This document shows, piece after piece, positions 1 through 8,589 of a stretch of 35,738 nucleotides of DNA. Within the stretch, counting starts at the first letter, position 1; each line of letters starts with the position of its first letter. Position numbers and translations under genes: made by a program. The notes under the pieces were generated by a model, which worked only from the letters and a program-made list of their open reading frames with translations, was not told the DNA's origin and did not search any database. The DNA lies in assembly GCA_003233305.1 (NCBI GenBank), contig QILI01000124.1, positions 1 through 35,738 of the forward strand. The letters run 5' to 3'. This DNA comes from Mizugakiibacter sp. Its GTDB lineage: Bacteria; Pseudomonadota; Gammaproteobacteria; Xanthomonadales; Rhodanobacteraceae.

Positions 1-85
1 GCTCCCGCACGGCCCGGTCAAGCGAGAAGACCGGGTGCAGGGAGAAGAACTCCTGGGTGGTTACTTTACGTTCCGCTCCGCTCAT
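1..85 (-). CDS. N-terminus of an AbiEi-antitoxin-like protein (partial, runs off the left edge)
   Basis: Reading leftward from the ATG at 85, 28 codons stay open to the window edge and include the stretch TTQEFFSLHPVFSLDRAVRE. The FF-x-x-HPVFS-x-D pattern resembles the start of AbiEi-type (type IV toxin-antitoxin) antitoxin N-terminal domains, which are winged-helix DNA binders; this is from memory of the family and rests on few residues. No clear Shine-Dalgarno sequence precedes the ATG. A 12-base palindrome lies 19 bases upstream, which would suit an autoregulated antitoxin. The rest of the gene, and any toxin partner, is outside the window. It could be another small DNA-binding protein or a spurious open frame. 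Confidence 0.4.
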   Translation of the reverse strand, partial: MSGAERKVTTQEFFSLHPVFSLDRAVRE

Positions 86-92
86 GGGGGTG

Positions 93-121
93 AAACCACG
101 CTTTCGAGCGCTCGACGTCAA
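93..121 (-). promoter_or_regulatory. Candidate promoter with palindromic operator for the left-edge gene
   Basis: On the minus strand TTGACG (121-116), a five-of-six match to a sigma-70 -35 box, is followed after 17 bases by TGGTTT (98-93), a poor -10. The spacer contains the perfect 12-base palindrome TCGAGCGCTCGA (104-115). A palindrome between the -35 and -10 is a usual place for a repressor to bind. Transcription would start at about the ATG, giving a nearly leaderless message, consistent with the missing ribosome-binding site. The weak -10 keeps confidence low. Confidence 0.25.
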
Positions 122-154
122 GTGCAGGTCCTCGAGATGGTTCGATGCACTAGA

Positions 155-190
155 CCCCCGCAACTGGCTACGGATGGCCGGTTGCGGGGG
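155..190. repeat. Inverted repeat / hairpin at the broken end of the IS110 remnant
   Basis: CCCCCGCAAC at 155-164 is the exact reverse complement of GTTGCGGGGG at 181-190, and pairing extends to 14 positions with one mismatch (155-168 with 177-190) around an 8-base loop. No T-run follows on either strand, so it is not a typical intrinsic terminator. Similarity to IS110 transposase in the neighbouring frame stops where this repeat begins. Confidence 0.6.
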
Positions 191-296
191 GCGATACTGA
201 CAGCGTCCCAAGGAGTTTACCGGTCTCGCTAATCACCGCCGCAACGTGCACATCAAGATGCGTGTCGGCGCCAAGAATCACTTCGTGTTGTTTCAT
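168..296 (-). pseudogene. IS110-family transposase, N-terminal remnant
   Basis: From the ATG at 296 the minus strand reads MKQHEVILGADTHLDVHVAA and continues with GKLLGTLSVS before stopping at 168. This matches the first strand of the DEDD (RuvC-like) domain of IS110-family transposases, in which the Asp of the V-G-x-D-T-H-x-D motif is catalytic. Intact members are several hundred residues, so only about 35 recognisable residues remain. The last seven residues come from the inverted repeat at 155-190, which marks the truncation. The fragment cannot make an active enzyme. Confidence 0.6.
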
Positions 297-547
297 GCGT
301 ATCTCCGTCGTAGTGGACGCATCGCCAACCCCACTCGCAGGACAGGACACTCATGGTGCAAAACAAAGCCCCTATCAGGTCACCAACGCTGCGCCCGGCA
401 ATACTCGGGGAACGCCGGAGTCCGATCGACAGGTCAACGCCAAGGCTGTTCGGAACACTCCACGGCAGCAGATTATCCACGAAGGGTCTATCGCTGTGAG
501 GGTCAGACCACCCGTGAACGTCCAGCCCAAGCATTCTAACTGTCGCT
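297..547. other. Non-coding interval between IS110 and IS3 remnants
   Basis: No frame in this interval resembles a known protein. It lies immediately upstream of the IS110 transposase start. In the IS110 group that non-coding end carries the bridge RNA that pairs with target and donor DNA, so a decayed bridge-RNA segment could be present on the minus strand. I could not fold it convincingly by eye; the assignment is by position only. Confidence 0.25.
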
Positions 548-655
548 ATGGAAGATCAGTCCAGCCTGCTTGCCCGGATGGGGTGGTTCAAGCGTCACCC
601 GAGTAGCCAGGCGAGTCTGATATTCCATAGTGATCGCGGTAGCCAAACCCGCTCA
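548..655 (+). pseudogene. IS3-family transposase (OrfB, rve domain) fragment
   Basis: The plus-strand frame includes SLIFHSDRGSQT (about 616-651). This is the hallmark of the DDE integrase core of IS3-family OrfB, usually written L-I-x-H-S-D-R-G-S-Q-Y, which contains the second catalytic Asp. The residues before it (LLARMGWFKRHP) fit the region preceding this motif. Nothing of the N-terminal part or the final catalytic Glu is seen. The fragment abuts or slightly overlaps the 3' end of recJ, which ends on the opposite strand at 653 and appears intact. Confidence 0.5.
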
Positions 656-2368
656 TATTGCCGTCATTTGCTGCAGCAGCAAACGAGGTTTCTCATGCCC
701 CTGCCAGGTATCGATATCGAGAGTGTAGGCAACCCGCATCCGAGAAGGGGGTGGGGTCCCCGCATAGGCATTGAATATCACCGCCTGCAGTCGGGTACCA
801 TCACGTGGATCGCGCAGATCGAGGCGTAAATGCCGCTCAGCCATCACCCGCCAGGCCTGGCGCTCGAATACATTATCGAACAGGGGTTCAGGAAAGCCCT
901 GCCCCCAGGGGCCAGCCCAGCGCAACTGCCGAGCCAGATCCAGCTCGCACTCGCCCTCGGCAAGCTCACCATCGGTCCACAGCACCGGTTGCAGGGATGC
1001 TGTATCAATACGCTGGCAAACGATGGCATCGAAGCTAGCGCTGAAACGCGCCAGGTCATCGCTGTGTACCACCAGACCTGCAGCCATGGCATGGCCCCCG
1101 AAACGCCGCAGCAAGCCGGGATGGCATGCATCCAATTCGGCTAGAGCGTCGCGAATGTGAAAGCCGGGAATGGAACGTGCCGAACCATTCAGACAGCCAC
1201 TGCCATCTGTAGACCGGGCCAAAGCCACTACCGGACGGTGCAGGCGTTCTTTTACCCGCGAAGCGACCAGCCCGATCACCCCAAGGTGCCAGTCTGGATC
1301 AAACAGCACCACACCGGTTGCTCCGTTGTCCCCAACGGCAGCCACCATGTCTTCTGCTTCGGCTTGCATTGATGACTGCAATGCGCGGCGCTCCTGATTG
1401 ATGCGTTCGAGGATCTGGGCATGCTCGTGAGCACATTCGATATCCTTACTCAACAAGCACGTGATGCCCAGACTCATGTCCTGCAGGCGTCCGGCAGCAT
1501 TGACTCGCGGTGCCACTGCAAATCCCAGATCGGCCGAACGGAGACATTCAGCACGGCGTCCACTGATTTCAATCAAGGCCCTGATGCCCGGTGCAGCCCG
1601 GCCGGTACGGATCCGCCGTAATCCAGCCTCAACCAGCACCCGGTTGTTGAAATCCAACGGCACCATGTCAGCAACGGTACCTAGGGCAACCAGATCCAGT
1701 AGTTCAGCCAGATCCGGTTGCTGGTGCGTCATGAATGCGCCTTGGGCTCGCATGATGGCCCGAACAGCGAGCAACAGATAGAACATGACCCCAACACCCG
1801 CCAGTGATTTGCTGGGGAATTCATCACCAACCTGATTGGGATTGACGATCGCTTCGGCCTCAGGCAACGGCCCGGTACCAGGTAGATGGTGATCGGTGAC
1901 GATTACCCGCATCCCACGCGCTCGCGCCGCAGCCACCCCAGCATGCGCGGCAATCCCATTGTCCACCGTGATCAGCCATTGCGGAACCGGGTCGATAAGC
2001 TCTACCAATCCAGGACTCAAACCGTAGCCATGCGCAAAGCGGCTGGGGACGCGATACTCGACTACTGAAGCACCAAGCATGCGCAAGCCGCGCACGGCCA
2101 CCGCCGTTGCCGTTGCACCGTCACAATCGTAATCACCCACCACCAGGATCGATTCCTGGCGGTGGATTGCCCCGACCAAGTGACCGGCAGCAATATCGAT
2201 ACTCTTCATGGAATCGGGAGGCAGCAAGCGTTGTAGGCGATACTCGATTTCTGCCGGCGCCTGCACCCCACGGCTTGCATAAACCCGCTGCAGTACCGGG
2301 TGCACACAATCCGGCCAAGGGCCGGTAACGCGCTTTGTATCCCGGCGGCGGATCTGCGGTGGATTCAT
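653..2368 (-). CDS. recJ: Single-stranded-DNA-specific exonuclease RecJ
   Basis: RecJ degrades single-stranded DNA 5' to 3' in RecF-pathway recombination and in mismatch and base-excision repair. From the ATG at 2368 the protein is 571 residues, close to E. coli RecJ. DHH-family motifs appear in order: DYDCDG (79-84), VDNG (135-138), DHH (159-161) and VADMVP (232-237), which carry the metal-binding aspartates and histidines. The DHHA1 signature GGHAMAAG is at 424-431, followed by the OB-fold C-terminal region. The start overlaps the stop of the upstream gene (ATGA), which supports it over the longer frame reaching 2497. The gene is the last of the coupled carA-recJ series. An IS3 fragment lies just beyond its stop. 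Confidence 0.95.
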   Translation of the reverse strand: MNPPQIRRRDTKRVTGPWPDCVHPVLQRVYASRGVQAPAEIEYRLQRLLPPDSMKSIDIAAGHLVGAIHRQESILVVGDYDCDGATATAVAVRGLRMLGASVVEYRVPSRFAHGYGLSPGLVELIDPVPQWLITVDNGIAAHAGVAAARARGMRVIVTDHHLPGTGPLPEAEAIVNPNQVGDEFPSKSLAGVGVMFYLLLAVRAIMRAQGAFMTHQQPDLAELLDLVALGTVADMVPLDFNNRVLVEAGLRRIRTGRAAPGIRALIEISGRRAECLRSADLGFAVAPRVNAAGRLQDMSLGITCLLSKDIECAHEHAQILERINQERRALQSSMQAEAEDMVAAVGDNGATGVVLFDPDWHLGVIGLVASRVKERLHRPVVALARSTDGSGCLNGSARSIPGFHIRDALAELDACHPGLLRRFGGHAMAAGLVVHSDDLARFSASFDAIVCQRIDTASLQPVLWTDGELAEGECELDLARQLRWAGPWGQGFPEPLFDNVFERQAWRVMAERHLRLDLRDPRDGTRLQAVIFNAYAGTPPPSRMRVAYTLDIDTWQGHEKPRLLLQQMTAI

Positions 2369-3312
2369 TTTTCCCCACCACGGTGCCAGAAACGAAGGCG
2401 ATCCCTGCTGCGCAGACGCCAGCGCCGCCCATCCACGCCCAGCCCATGCAACTCGCGCTTTCGCGCAGCATGCAGCCAAGTCATCGCCCACTGCCATGAT
2501 TGGCCCAGATCATTGCTACAAAGCTGTGTGCAATCTATCAGGCCATTGCCCGCCAGAGCCCCCCCCGAATGGTGGTGCATATCAGCCTGGCGGTAACACG
2601 ACACACCCGCCTGGGACGCTAGGGCTAGTAATTTTGCGTCCTTCCCCATGGCCCAGACAAGCTGGGTAGAAACCTGCAGCGGTAACGCCCCCGCACCCCA
2701 GAACCAGAGACAATTGACGGGCCATACTCCCTGTTGCTGGCGTGCCCGATTTACCGGATGCTGATGCAGCACCAGTTGTACCTCGTTGAACAAGGCCTGC
2801 CACGATCTGGCATACCTGCCTTCGGGAAGATGCGCCAGCAGACTCTCACCAAGCACCTCCTCAGGCGGGTCGAAATCGGGTAACGGACGATTTTTAGGGA
2901 GCCGCAGTTGCCAGTGTTCCGATGAAGTAGTCTCCAGCAGCAATCCGGCATCCCCGAACAAAGGTTTGAGAACCCTGCTCAAGGCACCGACTTCCGTATC
3001 CGTCAACTCAAATCCGCTGCAAGCCAACATCCTCGCACCACCCATGTCGGGCTGCACATAGGCCGGATCGGCACATACCCAGATATTGTCAGCGGCATCA
3101 CCCAGCGCATGCTGACGCAGCAGGGCCGCAACGGGCATGGGTCCCGGCCCCCAACTGAAGCACCCCCGCAACGTTGCAAGATAGCCTGTAATAGTGTTGG
3201 TAAGCGGCTCTGCCCGGGCCATCCAGCGAGAAAAATCCTTGCCTCCGGCATCCCGACAATGATCACCGTCAGGGAGCAATAAATACAGAATTTCAGCCAC
3301 GGATGATTTCAA
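2365..3312 (-). CDS. COG4255-type conserved protein, phosphoglycerate-mutase-like
   Basis: A 315-residue protein with [12 protein letters not shown] (near 78-89) and [13 protein letters not shown] (near 197-209). These match a conserved family of gammaproteobacteria often annotated as cofactor-independent phosphoglycerate mutase-related or 'regulatory protein RPE' and commonly encoded beside recJ. Enzymatic activity has not been established to my knowledge, and I see no complete alkaline-phosphatase-superfamily metal site. The start is TTG at 3312, overlapping the greA stop as TTGA. The stop overlaps the recJ start as ATGA. The double overlap indicates co-translation with greA and recJ. A link to repair is inferred from context only. 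Confidence 0.75.
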   Translation of the reverse strand: MKSSVAEILYLLLPDGDHCRDAGGKDFSRWMARAEPLTNTITGYLATLRGCFSWGPGPMPVAALLRQHALGDAADNIWVCADPAYVQPDMGGARMLACSGFELTDTEVGALSRVLKPLFGDAGLLLETTSSEHWQLRLPKNRPLPDFDPPEEVLGESLLAHLPEGRYARSWQALFNEVQLVLHQHPVNRARQQQGVWPVNCLWFWGAGALPLQVSTQLVWAMGKDAKLLALASQAGVSCYRQADMHHHSGGALAGNGLIDCTQLCSNDLGQSWQWAMTWLHAARKRELHGLGVDGRRWRLRSRDRLRFWHRGGEK

Positions 3313-3788
3313 TCGACGTAGCGAACGGTCACGATATCCAACTGCCTGATCCTGGAGGGCATTTTCATCTCCACACTGTCACCGACGGAACAGCCGATGA
3401 GACTGCGTGCAAAAGGACTGTTGATCGAAATTCTGGCCTGCTTGATGTCCGCCTCCAGCTCACCAACAATCTGGTAAATGATGGTTTCATCACTGTCCAC
3501 ATCCTGTAGCTCGACGGTCGCACCAAAAACGATACGCGGCGCCACGCTTAGACGTGCCACGTCGATAATTTCGGCAAAGGACAAGGTTGATTCCAGGTTC
3601 TGGATACGCCCTTCAATGAAGCCCTGCTGTTCACGAGCTGCATGGTATTCGGCATTTTCCTTCAGGTCGCCATGGGCACGGGCCTCGGCAATGGCCTGGA
3701 TCACCTGGGGACGATCAACACTCTTGAGCCGCTCAAGCTCTTCGCGCAAACGTCCGGCTCCCTTCAGGGTTAGCGGTATACGGTTCAT
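3309..3788 (-). CDS. greA: Transcription elongation factor GreA
   Basis: GreA enters the secondary channel of RNA polymerase and stimulates cleavage of backtracked transcripts. The 159 residues match the usual length. The N-terminal coiled coil carries [15 protein letters not shown] at 41-55, whose Asp41 and Glu44 form the acidic tip that activates the polymerase. The C-terminal FKBP-like domain contains the pattern SPFARSLIG-x-x-VGD. The ATG at 3788 overlaps the carB stop (ATGA). Placement behind carB is common in gammaproteobacteria. Confidence 0.96.
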   Translation of the reverse strand: MNRIPLTLKGAGRLREELERLKSVDRPQVIQAIAEARAHGDLKENAEYHAAREQQGFIEGRIQNLESTLSFAEIIDVARLSVAPRIVFGATVELQDVDSDETIIYQIVGELEADIKQARISINSPFARSLIGCSVGDSVEMKMPSRIRQLDIVTVRYVD

Positions 3789-6700
3789 TGGGCAAATTCC
3801 TCATGAAGTTCTTGCAAGCTCAGTACTTCGCCACTATCTCGATGATCCAGCGAATGCAGCAGGGCACGCGCACCGGAAATAGTTGTCGAATAGGTGACGC
3901 GATGCTGTAGCGCCTCGCGCCGTATAGAAAATGAATCGGCAATGGCCTGCTTACCTTCGGTGGTATTGACGATAAAGGCGATTTCACGATTCTTGATCAA
4001 GTCCACAATGTGGGGCCGTCCCTCCAGCACCTTGTTGATACGTTCACAGACCAGTCCGTGTGCTGTTAAAAATGCCTGTGTGCCACCCGTTGCAATCAGG
4101 CGATAGCCCCGCCGTAAAAGATCCTCGGCCACTGGCTGCAACCACAGCTTATCGGCATCGCGCACAGACAAGAACGCGAGACCAGGAATAGGGGCCTGGA
4201 TCCCGGCAGCCTCATGGGCACGCGCAAAAGCCGCGCCAAAACTTCGCCCCAAACCCATTACCTCACCCGTAGAGCGCATTTCCGGACCAAGAATCGGATC
4301 CACATTCTGAAACTTCAAAAAGGGAAAAATAGCCTCTTTGACCGCATGGTAACGCGGGATACGCTCTGTGGTCATGCCCTGCTCGGCCAGGCTTTTACCG
4401 ACCATACAGCGAGCCGCAATCTTGGCCAGAGGCAAGCCGATGGCCTTCGAGACAAAGGGCACGGTCCGCGCTGCGCGTGGATTGACCTCGAGAATAAACA
4501 CAGTTTCACCCTGGATCGCAAACTGGGTATTCATCAACCCCACCACTCCCAATTGCTGGGCCAACACGCCAACTTGGCGGCGCAATTCATCCTGCAAAGA
4601 AACCGCCAGCGAATACGGTGGCAATGCACAGGAGGAATCGCCCGAGTGTACGCCCGCCTCTTCGATATGCTCCATGATTCCACCAATCAGGATCCCACCC
4701 TCGGCATCGGCAACGATATCGACATCTACCTCGATAGCATGGTCCAGAAAACGATCCAGAAGTACCGGTGAGGTCTCGGATACCCGCACCGCATCACGAA
4801 TATAGTGGCCTAAGTCAGCATCGGAATAAACCACTTCCATGGCCCTTCCGCCCAACACATAACTCGGGCGTACCACCAGTGGGTAACCGACCTCCCGGGC
4901 CAACACCATGGCCTCCTCGGCGTTGCGGGCAATACGATTGGGCGGCTGCCGTAAACCGATACGTTCTACCAGCTGTTGAAATCGTTCCCGATCTTCGGCT
5001 AGATCGATCGAATCCGGACTGGTGCCAATAATCGGCACACCTGCCGCCTCCAGAGCCCGAGCCAGTTTCAGGGGAGTCTGGCCACCATATTGAACAATCA
5101 CCCCCTCGGGCTTTTCCAGATTCACAATTTCCAGTACATCTTCCAGGGTCAGGGGTTCGAAATACAGGCGGTCGGAGGTGTCGTAATCGGTGGACACCGT
5201 TTCCGGATTGCAGTTGACCATGATGGTCTCAAAGCCATCTTCGCTCAGAGCGAATGCCGCATGGACACAGCAGTAATCAAACTCGATACCCTGAGCGATA
5301 CGGTTCGGCCCACCACCCAGAACCATGATCTTGCGCCGCTCGCTGGGCTCCGCCTCACAGAAGGTTTCGTAGGTCGAATACAGGTAGGCGGTCGTCGAAG
5401 CGAATTCGGCCGCGCACGAATCGACCCGCTTGTAGACCGGACGTATTCCCAGGGTATGCCGGAGATGGCGCATAGCGGCCTCGTCGGTACCCAGCAACCC
5501 GGCTAGCCGGGCATCGGAAAATCCCATGCGTTTGAGACTGCGTAGCCGAGCCGCATCAAGGGCCGCGATTCCCTTCACCGCAAGATCCTGCTCAACATGA
5601 ACGAGGTCTTCGATAGCGGCAAGAAACCAGCGATCAATATGGGTCAGCGTAAATACTTCTTGTAGATCGAGACCGGCACGGAAAGCGTCGGCAACATAAA
5701 ACAGGCGTTCGGAACCCGGCTCACGTAACTCGCACTTGAGGCGGTTAAGGTCGTCCTCAGCCTGTAGATCCAGACCGGTTTGGTCCAGACCGGTTTTCCC
5801 GGTTTCAAGTCCCCGCAGGGCCTTGTGCAGCGATTCCTGAAAAGTGCGGCCAATGGCCATCACCTCACCAACCGATTTCATCTGTGTGCTCAGACGGGGA
5901 TCGGTGGAGGGAAACTTCTCAAAGGCAAAACGCGGAATCTTGGTAACGACATAATCGATACACGGTTCGAATGACGCCGGGGTGACTCCACCGGTAATCT
6001 CGTTGCGCAGTTCATCCAGGGTATAGCCCACGGCCAGCTTGGCCGCGACCTTGGCAATCGGAAATCCAGTGGCCTTGGAGGCCAGAGCAGAAGAACGCGA
6101 GACCCGTGGATTCATCTCAATTACCACCACCCGCCCATCTTCGGCATTAACGCCGAACTGCACGTTGGAACCACCGGTATCCACACCGATTTTGCGCAAC
6201 ACCGCAATCGAAGCATCACGCAAGCGCTGGTACTCCTTGTCGGTAAGTGTCTGCGCGGGAGCCACGGTAATCGAATCGCCGGTATGCACCCCCATCGGAT
6301 CGAGGTTTTCGATCGAACAAACGATGATGCAATTGTCGGCATGATCGCGCACCACCTCCATCTCAAACTCTTTCCAGCCCAGCACCGACTCCTCGACCAG
6401 AACCTGGTGGGTGGGGCTCAGTTCGAGTCCCCGGGTGACGATATCTTCGAATTCCTCACGATTGTAGGCAATGCCGCCACCACTGCCGCCCAGGGTAAAG
6501 CTGGGGCGGATGATCGCCGGAAAGCCGACCCGGGTCTGGATCGTCAAGGCCTCCTGTAACGAATGTGCAACAGCGGCCATGGGCACCTGCAGGCCGATCT
6601 CGATCATGGCCTGGCGGAACAACTCGCGATCTTCGGCCAGGCGGATAGCCTCACATGAAGCACCGATTAATTCGACCCCATGCTGTTCAAGAACGCCGTG

Positions 6701-7012
6701 ATCGGCAAGTTCCAACGCACAATTGAGCGCAGTCTGGCCACCCATGGTGGGTAGTAGAGCATCGGGATGTTCCCGTTCGATAATTTTTTCGATAACCTGC
6801 CAGGTAACCGGTTCCACATAGACCGCATCGGCCATATCCGGATCGGTCATGATCGTAGCCGGATTGGAATTGACCAAAATTACCCGGTAGCCTTCCTCAC
6901 GCAGGGCTTTACAGGCCTGGACCCCAGAGTAATCAAACTCACAGGCCTGGCCAATGACGATAGGGCCGGCACCGATGATGAGAATGCTTTTAATATCCTT
7001 GCGCTTAGGCAT
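3785..7012 (-). CDS. carB: Carbamoyl-phosphate synthase large subunit
   Basis: CarB makes carbamoyl phosphate from bicarbonate, ammonia passed on by CarA, and two ATP, feeding arginine and pyrimidine synthesis. The ATG at 7012 ([20 protein letters not shown]) gives 1075 residues, close to the E. coli enzyme. Two homologous carboxyphosphate/carbamate synthetase halves are evident: the first with [10 protein letters not shown] and [16 protein letters not shown], the second starting near [20 protein letters not shown] and containing [14 protein letters not shown]. The C-terminal allosteric (MGS-like) domain has the pattern [11 protein letters not shown]. The first eight bases overlap the end of carA. 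An upstream TTG at 7036 in frame is less likely because it lies deeper in carA. Confidence 0.97.
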   Translation of the reverse strand: MPKRKDIKSILIIGAGPIVIGQACEFDYSGVQACKALREEGYRVILVNSNPATIMTDPDMADAVYVEPVTWQVIEKIIEREHPDALLPTMGGQTALNCALELADHGVLEQHGVELIGASCEAIRLAEDRELFRQAMIEIGLQVPMAAVAHSLQEALTIQTRVGFPAIIRPSFTLGGSGGGIAYNREEFEDIVTRGLELSPTHQVLVEESVLGWKEFEMEVVRDHADNCIIVCSIENLDPMGVHTGDSITVAPAQTLTDKEYQRLRDASIAVLRKIGVDTGGSNVQFGVNAEDGRVVVIEMNPRVSRSSALASKATGFPIAKVAAKLAVGYTLDELRNEITGGVTPASFEPCIDYVVTKIPRFAFEKFPSTDPRLSTQMKSVGEVMAIGRTFQESLHKALRGLETGKTGLDQTGLDLQAEDDLNRLKCELREPGSERLFYVADAFRAGLDLQEVFTLTHIDRWFLAAIEDLVHVEQDLAVKGIAALDAARLRSLKRMGFSDARLAGLLGTDEAAMRHLRHTLGIRPVYKRVDSCAAEFASTTAYLYSTYETFCEAEPSERRKIMVLGGGPNRIAQGIEFDYCCVHAAFALSEDGFETIMVNCNPETVSTDYDTSDRLYFEPLTLEDVLEIVNLEKPEGVIVQYGGQTPLKLARALEAAGVPIIGTSPDSIDLAEDRERFQQLVERIGLRQPPNRIARNAEEAMVLAREVGYPLVVRPSYVLGGRAMEVVYSDADLGHYIRDAVRVSETSPVLLDRFLDHAIEVDVDIVADAEGGILIGGIMEHIEEAGVHSGDSSCALPPYSLAVSLQDELRRQVGVLAQQLGVVGLMNTQFAIQGETVFILEVNPRAARTVPFVSKAIGLPLAKIAARCMVGKSLAEQGMTTERIPRYHAVKEAIFPFLKFQNVDPILGPEMRSTGEVMGLGRSFGAAFARAHEAAGIQAPIPGLAFLSVRDADKLWLQPVAEDLLRRGYRLIATGGTQAFLTAHGLVCERINKVLEGRPHIVDLIKNREIAFIVNTTEGKQAIADSFSIRREALQHRVTYSTTISGARALLHSLDHRDSGEVLSLQELHEEFAQ

Positions 7013-8138
7013 GACGCCGGTCCTCCATCGAGGCAATGAAACGGTCGAATAGATGGAGAATATCGTGGGGGCCTGGAGAGGCTTCGGGATGGCCCTGGAA
7101 ACTGAACGCCGGCGCGTCAGTCAGTTCGATACCCTGATTTGATCCATCGAACAAGGACCGGTGGGTCACGCGTACGTTCGCCGGCAGGCTGGACTCTTGT
7201 ACCGCAAACCCATGATTCTGGCTGCTGATCAACACCCGGCCACTGGCAAGTTCCTGCACCGGATGATTGGCCCCGTGATGGCCGAATTTCATCTTCATGG
7301 TGTGTGCCCCCGCCGCCAAGGCAAGCAACTGATGGCCAAGACAAATACCAAATACGGGCACCCGCAACTTGAGCAATTCTCGGATGGTGTCGATTGCGTA
7401 CCCGCATGGTTCGGGATCACCGGGCCCATTGGACAAAAATACCCCATCGGGCTTCCTGGCCAGAGCTTCGGCAACGGGCGTCGTTGCCGGAACCACTTCG
7501 ACCTCGCAATCGCGATCGGCCAGTAGCCGAAGAAGCTTGCGTTTGACCCCAAAATCATAGGCCACCACCCGATAGCCACGACCTCCCGCCCGATAACTGC
7601 CCTGGTCCAGGTCATAACTGCCCTCATTCCAGGCATAGGGCTCGGCAGTCGTGACTACCCGGGCCAGATCCATACCGGCGAGACCAGGAAAAGCCCGGGC
7701 CTGAAGCAGGGCCTGTTCCGCATCGGGATTTTCACCGGCTATGATGCATCCCGACTGAGCTCCCTGCTCGCGTAGAATCCGGGTCAGCGCGCGGGTATCA
7801 ATGCCATCAATGGCCACCACGTTCTGGCGCTCAAGATAGCTACCCAGATCTTCCTGCGCCCGCCAACTGCTCGACCAGCGCGACAGATCCCGCACAATCA
7901 GACCGGCAGCCTGCACGTGAGCCGATTCGATGTCCGTATCATTGCAACCGGTATTGCCGATGTGTGGGTAGGTCAAGGTAACCAATTGGCTGGCGTAGGA
8001 GGGATCCGTGAGAATTTCCTGATAACCGGTCATAGCAGTGTTGAACACCACTTCACCGATCGCCTTGCCAGTGGCTCCCACTGCCAGGCCTTCAAAAATC
8101 GTACCGTCAGCCAAAGCAAGCAAAGCAGGTAGGGGCAT
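7005..8138 (-). CDS. carA: Carbamoyl-phosphate synthase small (glutamine amidotransferase) subunit
   Basis: CarA hydrolyses glutamine and passes ammonia to CarB. The 377-residue protein from the ATG at 8138 has an N-terminal small-subunit domain ([14 protein letters not shown] near 36-49) and a class I amidotransferase domain with the nucleophile Cys266 in VFGICLGHQ and the His/Glu pair in [11 protein letters not shown] near the C-terminus. AAGAGGCGG lies a few bases before the ATG and serves as the ribosome-binding site. The stop TAA overlaps the carB start by eight bases. An intrinsic terminator 23 bases upstream of the ATG suggests the operon is attenuated. Confidence 0.97.
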   Translation of the reverse strand: MPLPALLALADGTIFEGLAVGATGKAIGEVVFNTAMTGYQEILTDPSYASQLVTLTYPHIGNTGCNDTDIESAHVQAAGLIVRDLSRWSSSWRAQEDLGSYLERQNVVAIDGIDTRALTRILREQGAQSGCIIAGENPDAEQALLQARAFPGLAGMDLARVVTTAEPYAWNEGSYDLDQGSYRAGGRGYRVVAYDFGVKRKLLRLLADRDCEVEVVPATTPVAEALARKPDGVFLSNGPGDPEPCGYAIDTIRELLKLRVPVFGICLGHQLLALAAGAHTMKMKFGHHGANHPVQELASGRVLISSQNHGFAVQESSLPANVRVTHRSLFDGSNQGIELTDAPAFSFQGHPEASPGPHDILHLFDRFIASMEDRRHA

Positions 8139-8160
8139 CGTCGTCCGCCTCTTGGGTGCG

Positions 8161-8189
8161 AAAAAACCCGCAGGCCGAAACACGCGGGT
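8161..8189 (-). terminator. Intrinsic terminator in the carAB leader (possible attenuator)
   Basis: On the minus strand ACCCGC (8189-8184), a 12-base loop and GCGGGT (8171-8166) form a stem followed directly by a run of T (8166-8161). There is no T-run for the plus strand, so it acts only toward carA. It lies 23 bases before the carA ATG and far from the end of dapB, so it either ends dapB-side transcripts late or acts as a regulated attenuator of carAB. Confidence 0.7.
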
Positions 8190-8222
8190 CTGGAGGGAAA
8201 ATCAGTATTCGGGTGGGAAAGA

Positions 8223-8251
8223 ATAATAAATCCCTTGTCGCCCGAAGTCTA
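8223..8251 (-). promoter_or_regulatory. Candidate sigma-70 promoter of carAB
   Basis: TAGACT (8251-8246) and TATTAT (8228-8223) are separated by exactly 17 bases on the minus strand, matching the -35 and -10 consensus at four and five of six positions. Transcription would begin near 8216, giving a leader of about 78 bases that contains the terminator at 8161-8189. Confidence 0.45.
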
Positions 8252-8299
8252 CGGCGCCTGTTCACCCGATAACAGGATAATCGCTCCGTTGGCGAGCAG

Positions 8300-8317
8300 G
8301 TTGTATGGCCATACAAC
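8300..8317. promoter_or_regulatory. Perfect 18-bp palindrome upstream of carAB (operator candidate)
   Basis: GTTGTATGGCCATACAAC is its own reverse complement. With no room for a loop it is more likely a protein-binding site than an RNA hairpin. It would lie roughly 85-100 bases upstream of the proposed carAB start. The half-site layout TTG-N10-CAA recalls the RutR-type operator known upstream of E. coli carAB and also FCD/GntR-type TTGTAT...ATACAA sites; which protein binds is unknown. Confidence 0.55.
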
Positions 8318-8589
8318 ACGCTGATAACACAGCTTGGTAGGCGTTCTGCACCTGCGGCAGTGGTTTAGTCACCCCATGGAATTGACTCAACGGGGCGCCC
8401 CCACAGGTACCCCACTACCTATCGGAATTGCCCTCGACGGGTCCTGTAGGGGTGATCGGCCGGTTGTCTCTATATCAGGGATAATATGATTGTTTGTGGT
8501 AATCGCACTCTTTCAGGCCATTCCTGCATCAACAGGTATCCAGCGAAGGAAACCAAGGCCCGCAAGACCCATCACGATAACCATAGCTC
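8318..8589. other. Intergenic DNA between dapB and the carAB control region
   Basis: I see no protein-coding frame with recognisable features here. On the minus strand there are AT-rich patches near 8466-8490 (for example CATATTATCC) that could hold another promoter, but no well-spaced -35 partner was found. No strong terminator follows dapB. Confidence 0.4.

Noticed and set aside
4214-4771. 185-residue plus-strand frame inside carB
   Set aside because: Antisense to a highly conserved part of carB, with no ribosome-binding site or protein family pattern.
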